NCBI RefSeq assembly: GCF_910594005.1
Contig: NC_057823.1
Span: 95,838,015-95,902,014, forward strand
Direction: 5' to 3'
DNA length: 64,000 nucleotides
Source: Cervus elaphus
Lineage: Eukaryota; Chordata; Mammalia; Artiodactyla; Cervidae
The position numbers were made by a program, and so were the translations under genes. The notes beneath the pieces are model-generated. The model worked only from the letters and a program-made list of their open reading frames with translations, did not search any database and was not told the DNA's origin. This document shows positions 56,346-64,000 of the stretch, piece by piece (the stretch's first letter is position 1; the number at the start of each line of letters is the position of its first letter).

Positions 56346-57075
56346 ATTGCAATGGATTTTGATCGCTAACTGGATTTTGGAACATTTGCATGGTGTAGTC
56401 AGAAGGATACCAGAGGACACCTGAAGGATGCCTGGATCCTGTGCTCAGGACCAGCATGGGACCATTGGGCCCCACAAGCTTCTCCGTATTTCTCAGGTAT
56501 CCTGGTGAGTTCTCCTGACATCAGGACCTCATTGTTGAAGTGATGATCCTAAGAATTTTGAGCTGTTTCTACTTAAAACCTGGAGTCTTCAGGGGCGAGC
56601 ACCTAGAGGGGGATCTAGGGAGGCAACTAGGAAAACATAAGTCACTAATCTTGGTTAAATTTGGCTCAAATTGAAAAACAAGTTGGTATACGATCTGAAC
56701 AAACTGCTAGTGAAATGAGAGCCTGTGTCTGAATTCACCTCTGAACAGATACTTGCTTCTTCCAGGCACAAAGCTGTTTCAGATGACCGAGAACCTAGAG
56801 GAGGTGTCTGTGGATTGATCCTGGCGCTGTGCAGCGGCCCCCCAGAGAATCCCACCACAGCCACTAAGTCAATCCTGCTCTTCCAGGGAACATGACAGAG
56901 AGCGACCAGCTAGTACTCAGGGAACCCACAGTGGTTTTAGATTCTTGGAAGGAGAAACGGTGACATAACAGAGTCAAATCGACCCAAAGGTAGCTCCTTG
57001 GAGAGCTAGACTCAGAAGCACATGGTCCTTAGAAAGCTGTTCAGATCATATCTGAATCAGGCTACCTAACTAATA

Positions 57076-58080
57076 ATGGGAAACCATGCTTCAAAGGCTG
57101 ACAGCCAGCCACATGAGGGAACACCAGCTGGGTTTCTGTATAGTGGCCTATGGGCCTAATGCTTGCAACATTTAACTAAATGGAAAGATATAACAAAGAT
57201 AACTTGTCCCTTAGATGGTCAAAATGGGGCACTTGTGGATTCAGAGTCCAGAGTGCTAACCATTACCCACTGGGGCCTGTTGTTAAAAATGAGGCACTTC
57301 TGATTGACCTAAACTGGCTTATTTGCATATTCAGAAAAAAAAAAAAGGCTATAAGATCCAACAACCAGAATGGGAGACATGTTTAGTAGGTACCTGAAAG
57401 CCTCAACATGGGGAAATGAGAAAATGTCTTCTTCACTGAGTGACGCAAATGGAAAAATCATGACTCACCGTGGCCAAATTAGCAAAAAACTTCAGAAACC
57501 ATTCCTCCTCCCCCCCTACTTTGTATTCTTGCCTTTCCCCTGCCCTGACCTGCCTGCTCTCCCACCTCCAACACCAAAAGAGAAAAAAGAAAAAAATCTG
57601 AGTCCAAGGCAGAAAATGAAAGCAGCCCAGAGGTAACAGCAGCTTCCTTTAAGGAAAAGCTTAAACAGAAACAATGGGGAGCTCACTCTTACATAGACTC
57701 CTTGGACTGAGACAGAACCTAACTAAGGATTTTCCAGATCCCTTACAGGACCCCTTGGGTTTTTCTAAAGTATTTGATCTTTCTTACAGTAAGAACGTAT
57801 GAGCCTGGATATTCAGACTTGTACCAGCTCGTACATTTACTAGTCTCTGGACATAAATCAAAAGAATGGCTCAGAGAGCTAAATTAGAAGATGCCTATGG
57901 AAGATTTTCATAAACATGAGGCTTCACACCACCAGAAATGAAGAGAAATTGCCCACAAGCTATATCAGGCTATACCAAAAATCTTCCCAAAGAGAATGGA
58001 TTAGGCAAAAGTCCTTATTCACTGGCCTCTCCCTCAGAATAAAGAATTCAAATGGTAGAGGTTTCAAATTTTCCTGTGCA
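57076..58080 (+). pseudogene. ERV gag remnant
   Basis: The structural protein gene. A Met-Gly-Asn start at 57076 suggests the N-terminal myristoylation site of a matrix protein. Later pieces include a Pro-rich region (about 57500-57600, open in 57370-57636) and a capsid-like stretch around 57800-57890. Stops and frame changes are frequent. Assignment rests on position and general resemblance rather than on a continuous frame. Confidence 0.65.
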
Positions 58081-59171
58081 TGTTTTTAAATTAGAGCCAG
58101 TAACTTTTCAACTAGGAACTATCACAGGGAAAACACGTGTTTCTTTTGGTGAAATTGTGCTCCAATTAACATGATGAGTCCTTTTAGAGGCAGAGAATTC
58201 CCATATGGCCTTCTCACCTGAGGGTGAAGTGATTTTAGATTTAGAAGACGTAGATAGAGGTCAGAGTGTGATAACTGAGAAATTGTTGGTTACGAAAACA
58301 AAAACTCAAACAGGTCAGGAGGAATGGACACTTTAATAGTATGTGTACCTGAGAAATTATGGTCATCTTCTTCCTCAAATACTGGGAAAATTAAGACCGC
58401 CACTGTAAAGCAACTATTGATAATTCCAAGCTTCTACCCGATATTTGACAATAGCCACTTAAATCAAAGGCATTAAATGGAATAAGACCTATTATTCAGA
58501 AATTCCCTGAGAAAGGACTTGTAATTCCTTGCACCAGTCTTGGCAACACCCGCACCCCACCTCCTGCTCCCATCCCCCCACCACCATTTTACCAGTAAGA
58601 AAGCAAAATGAAAAAGGCTAGATGTTTGCTCAGGATGTGAGCACCATAAATAACTGTCACCCTACCACCCTGTGCTCTTGATCCTCACACCCAGCTCTCA
58701 CCCTACCTGATGGTTTTCAGGTAGGGTGTTCTTTAGTATTCCAGGGGAAGAAGGAAGCCAGCACCTCTTTGCCTTATGTGGGCAGACGGTCCGTGGTACG
58801 TGGACAGTTATGCCACAAGGCTATACTGAAAGCTCTACTTATTTTACTCAAATCCTTAAAGCTGATTTCACTGATCTACACTTTACTAATGACTCTGCTT
58901 TAATTCAATATGTAGATAATCTTGTTTTGTGTTCTGGAACTACATAGGACTCCCAAAGAGACACTATTCCATCTGCTACAATAATTAACCTCTAAGGGAC
59001 CTAAGGTTTCCAAAGTCAAAAGACAATTCTGTTAAGTACCTATGAAATATTTAGGTCGTCTGTTATCTAAGAAAGACTGGTCCTGAAAGAATTAAGGGAA
59101 TCCTAGCTTTCTAACTTCTCAAAACAAAAGAAAACAAACTGAGATTTCTGTGTCTAACCAGGTATTGTAGG

Positions 59172-59243
59172 AATTCAGTTCAGTTGCTCAGTTGTGTTCG
59201 CCTCTTTGTGACCCCACGGGCTGCAGCACGCCAGGCTTCCCTT
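59172..59243 (-). mobile_element. BovB 3'-end stub, antisense
   Basis: About 72 bp of reversed BovB 3' end ('ttcagttcagttgctcagtt' to 'cacgccaggcttcc') in the ERV pol region. It is severely 5' truncated, and I found no clear target-site duplication. Confidence 0.88.
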
Positions 59244-60287
59244 TGGGTAGCTCTTTTTCCCTGTATTGCCCAACTTCTCATGCATTACTTAAATCTGATG
59301 AACCATACCCAGCTGAATGGATGACAGAGGAGAAGGGGCTATAGGCACTTCAAAATCTTCATTGACTCGGGCTCCAGCAGGCCATTCTAATTATAAATTA
59401 CCATTCTCTCTCTTTTGGCATGAAGGAAAAGGAAACACCCTGGGTGTACTAGCTCAGAGGTCTGGTGACCAGAATTGACCCACAGACGGCATAATCAGAA
59501 GCTAGATTAGGTGGCAAAAGGGCTCCCACCCTGTGTGAGGGCTATTTCAGTGACAGTTCTCTTATGCAAAGCTAGTGAAGAATTTGTACTGGGGTCCCAC
59601 TTATGTTCCTCACTCAGTTGAATCTCTCTTAAATTCTCATCTTACTCAGCACTAATCTGTGGGCCAGTTGGCTTCTTATGAAATACTGTTACTCTCTTCA
59701 CTCAATATTATTTTGTTTGCTATGACAATTATAACCCCACAACTTTGCTTCCAGCACCTAAAGATGATGACAACCATGACTACATTATGTTAACTGACTA
59801 ACTTCTTCCTGCTAGGACTGACTTTCAAGAAATTACCATTGATAATGCTGATTTAATTTGGTTTACAGATGGATCCTATTTAAAGGAAGACAAGGCATTA
59901 TCAAACTAGGTACACAATAACCTTGATGGTATAAATAAAAGTTCTTATTTACCAGACATCAAATTGACTCAACAAGCTGAACTAACTGTATTGATTAAGG
60001 TTTGGCAATTATCCAAGGATCAAATAGACATTTACACTAATGGTCACTATGCCTTTGGAGTGGCTTGTGATCTGGGAATGCTGTAGAAATAAAGAGGATT
60101 TCTCACCTCTTCTGGCCAATCCATAAAATAAAAAAAAGAATAACTAGTTTCAAAACTAATAGAATCCATCCAATTTCCCAAATAGCTGGCTATCATTAAA
60201 ATACCTGGACACTTCAAACCTGATCCAGTGGAAACCAAAGAGAATCAACTGGCTGATGCTGCAGCTAAACAAGATGCCTTAAGCCTC

Positions 60288-60511
60288 GAGTGTGCATGCT
60301 AAGTCTCTTCATTCATGTCCAACTCTTTGCAACACTATGGACTGTAGCTCACAAGGCTCCTTTGTCCATGGGATTCTCCAGGCGAGAATACTGAAGTGGG
60401 TTGTCATGCCCTCCTCTAGGGGATCTTCCTGTCCCAGGGATTGAACCTGCATCTCTTATGTCTCCTGCATTGGCAGGCAGGTTCTTTACTACTACCGCCA
60501 CCTGGGAAGCC
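60288..60511 (-). mobile_element. Bov-tA SINE, antisense
   Basis: Complete reversed Bov-tA between the RNase H and integrase parts of pol. Moderately diverged. Confidence 0.94.
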
Positions 60512-61719
60512 TTGCCTCTGTCCATTTTCGAGAATGCCCTCTGTTCAAACATGATTCTGATGAAACTATTAAGAAATTTCTTTTGCAGGCATAAGAACTG
60601 GCTTCAGAAAGTGAAAAGCAGGCCTCAAAGAAAAAAAGGGGGATTTTTTTTTAATCCCATCCCACAAATATAAAAGGCCTATAATACTTACAAATGCCCA
60701 GTTACTTTCACTCAAACACATGCATTCCCTGACCCACTGAACACCTGAAAAAAAAGATGATATTACGGGGAATGCAATGTTTCTGGAAACTTTCTCCCAC
60801 TGTAGCTCATAAGGTTTATGATCGATGGTCTATCTGTCTAAATATAATTCTGGTAAATCCCTCTCAAGGCCACTTTCCCCTCCCTTAGGGGCCCTTTGAA
60901 ATCTGGCAGTTGGACTTCATCCAGGTACCTCCTTTCCAGGGCTGCAAATACATCCTGGTAATGGTATGCATGTTTTCATATTGGGTGGAGGCATTTCATT
61001 GCAGAGGAGCAATGGCTTTAACAGTAGGCAAATTACTTTTGGAAAGAATAATTCCAGTGTGGGGAATTCCTTCTGAATTGCGAAGCAACTGAGGAATGTA
61101 TTTTCCTGGACAGACTACTAAATCCATTTATAATATGTGGCTGATAATGCGTATTTTCGCCGTATTTATCACCCTCAATCTCCAGGGCTGGTAGAAAAGA
61201 ACAATAATACTATTAAACCCCAACTGGCTACATTTTCAGTGGCTTTTAACCTTCCATGGACAAAAGCTCTTCCCTTGTTCTCCTCAACCTTAGGTAAACA
61301 TCAACTGTCTCCTTCAGAAATAATTAATAGATGATCTATGCATTTAGATGAAGTTATATATGAACAACTCCTTAAAGGCAATATTTTAAATTTTTGTCAG
61401 GGACTCGAAGTGCTTAAAGAAGATGAAACTTTAGTTAACTGACTTCTTCAAAAGTGAACACCATGAATACAAAGACCTTAACGACTACAGGTGACAATCT
61501 AGAGATTTTGTCTATTGGGAAAATATCAGATAAAGGACTCTTTACTGCTGTGTTGGAAGGCACCATATCAGATTTTACAAACAAACCTCTGTGCTGCAAA
61601 ACTCAAAGGAGTAAACTCTTGGATCCACCTTTCTTACCTCAGAAAAGCCTCCCTCCCTGAATGTACTAACACCTGGCTTCAGCTGAGACTGATACCACCA
61701 AGCCAGGATGAGAAGAAGA

Positions 61720-63300
61720 CAACAGCAATGGCAGACAGCCAACCCACGTGTCCAGACCAGGACTTTAAGACCTCTTTTATTCTTTCAAATTGTGCCATTT
61801 ACCAAATGCCTATCGAAATTGAAAGCTGTTTTATTTCTAGCTATGTTTTTGCCCCAGTGTTTAGGATAGAAAGAAAACTCTTCGTAAAGTTACCACAGGG
61901 GCAATTTAACAGATTGTTGATTTGTTATCCGACTCCTCATCAATTCAAGGCTGCTTGGCTGCTGCTGCCGCTGCTAAGTCACGTCAGTCGTGTCCGACTC
62001 TGTGTGACCCCAAAGACGGCAGTCCACCAGGCTCCCCCATCCCTGGGATTCCCAGGCAAGAACACTGGAGTGGGTGGCCATTTCCTTCTCCAATGCATGA
62101 AAGTGAAAAGTGAAAGGGAAGTCGCTCAGCCGTTTCTGACTCTTAGCAACCCCATGGACTGCAGCCCACCAGGTTCCTCTGTCCAGGGGATATTCCAGGC
62201 AAGAGTACTGGAGTCGGGCGCCATTGCCTTCTCTGCCAAGGCTGCTTTAAACCCCTTGTAATTCCTATCACTGATTTCAGACGTTCCTAATGTTACTATT
62301 TACTCAGATTGGCCTCCCTCTGACCTAACCTTTCAGGTCCAAATTCTCCAGCATATTAATATGTCCATCTCCTGCTCTACACTATCCTAGGTCCTTAGGT
62401 TCTAGACACAACTTGTCCTAAGACCACCTCATTCTGTCCCTTACTTGATTAACAACTGTCTTAAAGAGAAGCATACAGGTCACTTATGCCAGCAACTCTC
62501 TCACATCATACAATAGATGTCGAAAAGTCTGCAGAGTGACCCATGATTTAATACTCTGCTAACAAAACTTCCAATTGATGAAGCTATCAATGAGAGCACT
62601 AAGTGAATCACTTGTGTGTCTCCAGGTTCTGTCTCCATATGTAATATTGGAATCAACCCACCTTCCCAAGGATGGGCACATAAATGAATTAACAGCTAAC
62701 AGGTAGAAAGTTTACACTTAGTGGGATGTTATGTTAGCCCACTGTCTATATACAAAGAGACAGATGGATCTTCTCTCTCTTCTCAATGAAGTCAGGAGAT
62801 CCATACTAGCAGGGTATCAAGAGAACTGATGGCAAAAGCTTTTGGGAACCTTGGTTCCTAGTGCAAAGATATATGTAAACAGGGGTATATGAAGAAATCT
62901 ATCAGCCACCATTGGTCAAATGGCCAAAGAGACTACAAAAAGCCTTGCAGCATAACAGATGTTCCTAAACTCCTTAGCCCAAGTAGTATCAGATAATAGA
63001 ATCGCCGTAATGCTTGTACTATTGTTCACACTACTTGTTGCACTTACATCAAGACTTCTGGAGAAGCTGAGATGCACCTAGGAAAAAACTTTCCAAACTG
63101 CAAAATGCTTACAAGATGTAAGAAAGACTGACTCTTTAAATGATCTGTTCAGTTGGTTCCTTTCAGGACTAGGCAATTCTCTCTGCTCTGCTTTACAGAT
63201 GACACATAAGATGTATCATTATTCTTTTCCTAGCTATTAAGTTACTCATGGCATGTATCACTTCTTGCTCATCTGCTGCCAACAGCCCTGTTGTACAATG
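61720..63300 (+). pseudogene. ERV env remnant
   Basis: The envelope glycoprotein gene, split by a Bov-A2 SINE (61957-62236). The surface-unit part is poorly recognisable. In the transmembrane subunit, codons at 63015-63041 give Cys, six residues, Cys-Cys (CX6CC), the disulfide motif of gamma-type TM proteins, followed by a Trp-containing segment (NDLFSWFLSG) near 63140-63170. No long frame survives, and no membrane anchor can be read in full. Confidence 0.78.
61957..62236 (-). mobile_element. Bov-A2 SINE (dimeric), antisense
   Basis: Two-unit Bov-A2 in reverse orientation with an exact 11-bp target-site duplication, caaggctgctt, at 61946-61956 and 62237-62247. It lies in the env part of the ERV. 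Both monomers are well preserved. Confidence 0.97.
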
Positions 63301-63383
63301 ATTGTACAGCAAACAAAGATAATTGATCAAGTCTATAATCTACAAAATGTTTCCCCATCAATATATCCTTCTCTGTGCTTGTT

Positions 63384-63589
63384 GGGCTTCCCAGGTGGCT
63401 CAGTGGTAAAGAATCTGCCTACCAGTGGAGGAGACATAGGTTCTGTCCCTGGGTCTGGAAGATCCCCTGGAGGAAGGAAATGGCAATCCACTCCAGTATT
63501 CTTGCCTGGAAAATCTCATGGACAGAGGCGTCTGGGGGGCTACAGTCAATGGGGTTGCAAAGAGTGGGACATGACTTAGCAACTGAGCA
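63384..63589 (+). mobile_element. Bov-tA SINE
   Basis: Complete sense Bov-tA. Flanks tgcttgtt at 63376-63383 and 63590-63597 form the target-site duplication. Confidence 0.96.
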
Positions 63590-63641
63590 TGCTTGTTTAC
63601 TATATTTGATTAATTTACTCAGTTCTAAAGTTCCATGATGG

Positions 63642-63890
63642 AGAAGGCAATGGCACCCCACTCCAGTACTCTTGCCTGGAAAATCCCATGGACGGAGAAG
63701 CCTGGTAGGCTGCAGTCCATGGGGTCGCGAAGAGTCGGACATGACTGAGCGACTTCACTTTCCCTTTTCACTTTTATGTGTTAGAGAAGGAAATGGCAAC
63801 CCACTCCAGTGTTCTTGCCTGGAGAATCCCAGGGATGGGGTTGCACAGAGTCGGACACGACTGAAGTGACTTAGCAGCAGCAGTAGCAGC
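63642..63890 (+). mobile_element. Bov-A2 SINE (dimeric)
   Basis: Two Bov-A units in sense orientation with an (agc)n tail. It has an exact 15-bp target-site duplication, aaagttccatgatgg, at 63627-63641 and 63891-63905: one of the best-marked insertions in the window. Confidence 0.98.
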
Positions 63891-63906
63891 AAAGTTCCAT
63901 GATGGG

Positions 63907-64000
63907 AGAAAGTGAAAGTTACTCAGTTTGTGTCCGACTCTTTGTGACCCCATGGACTATACAGTCCATGGAATTCTCTAGGCCAGAATACTGGAGTGGG
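63907..64000 (-). mobile_element. Bov-tA/Bov-A SINE, antisense, cut by window end
   Basis: Reversed SINE starting immediately after the previous element's right duplication: 'gtgaaagttactcagtttgt', 'gactctttgtgaccccatgg', up to 'gaatactggagtggg'. It continues past the window. Confidence 0.93.

Larger units (their letters stand above)
58080..61720 (+). pseudogene. ERV pro-pol remnant
   Basis: Order seen: a protease-like area (about 58080-58300), RT start (about 58440-58550), RT core open at 58726-58947 with the catalytic box reading YVDN (58909-58920) in place of the usual YVDD, a connection domain near 59390-59460, RNase H with TDGS (59865-59876), and integrase open at 60910-61092 with the first catalytic Asp at 60913-60915 (QLDF). 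The second Asp region has decayed, and the third-residue region reads VEKNNN in 61137-61334. The C-terminal end, open from 61515, reaches about 61670. Two small insertions interrupt it: a BovB stub and a Bov-tA. Confidence 0.85.
55865..63380 (+). mobile_element. Decayed class I (gamma-like) endogenous retrovirus
   Basis: A sense-orientation provirus remnant about 7.5 kb long, including later SINE insertions: 5' LTR-like region, leader, gag, protease, reverse transcriptase, RNase H, integrase and env pieces in the standard order. Evidence for class I: gag starting Met-Gly-Asn, a gamma-type pol layout, and a CX6CC motif in env TM. All genes carry multiple stops and frameshifts. No 3' LTR is evident before the SINE at 63384; it may be lost or lie beyond the SINE cluster. 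Confidence 0.88.

Noticed and set aside
61515..62261. A single 248-codon gene
   Set aside because: The frame is the decayed end of ERV pol running through the env start and into a Bov-A2 SINE; its second half is SINE sequence.

Overview
The window is nuclear DNA from a bovid ruminant (cattle, sheep, goat or a close relative; the sequence does not decide which). The evidence is the repeat set: ruminant BovB (RTE-type) LINEs, Bov-tA and Bov-A2 SINEs derived from a BovB 3' end and tRNA, a CHR-type SINE, and ruminant L1 copies, together with ordinary mammalian MIR, L2, MER5-type and MaLR-type fossils. I see no cellular protein-coding gene, no RNA gene and no convincing exon. Nearly every long open frame is a retroelement reading frame or its shadow, so the window is an intergenic or deep intronic repeat field.

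Layout. 1-5390: two old L1 fragments in tandem, broken by an L1 stub, a BovB fragment and a Bov-A2 SINE. 5390-7923: mostly unassigned, with a MIR and an antisense L1 end. 7924-16052: a young, near full-length L1 (copy 1). 16190-20700: L1 ends, SINEs, a MaLR-like LTR and an L2. 21126-24580: a near full-length but frameshifted BovB. 24660-31640: fossils, SINEs, long unassigned stretches and an antisense LTR. 31700-42855: an old L1 into which a second young L1 (copy 2, 32472-40330) inserted, with a 15-bp target-site duplication. 42860-55800: a scatter of BovB, SINE, L2, MIR and LTR pieces, plus an unusual inverted-repeat structure around 52.5-52.9 kb. 55865-63380: a decayed class I (gamma-like) endogenous retrovirus with LTR, gag, pol and env remnants, interrupted by SINEs. 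63384-64000: a cluster of three SINEs.

How the parts relate. The SINEs have no protein of their own. Bov-tA and Bov-A2 carry BovB-like 3' ends, consistent with mobilisation by BovB protein, and several sit in perfect short direct repeats that mark single insertion events. The two young L1 copies have the full L1 plan (long 5'UTR, ORF1, ORF2 with endonuclease, reverse transcriptase and Cys-rich end, 3'UTR, A-tail), but both are broken and share two nonsense codons. The nesting gives a relative time order: old L1s, BovB and ERV first; SINEs, L1 stubs and the two young L1s later. I found no new gene system. The most unusual signals are the shared defects of the two L1s, conserved antisense open frames in their 5'UTRs, and the LINE-associated inverted duplication at 52.5 kb.
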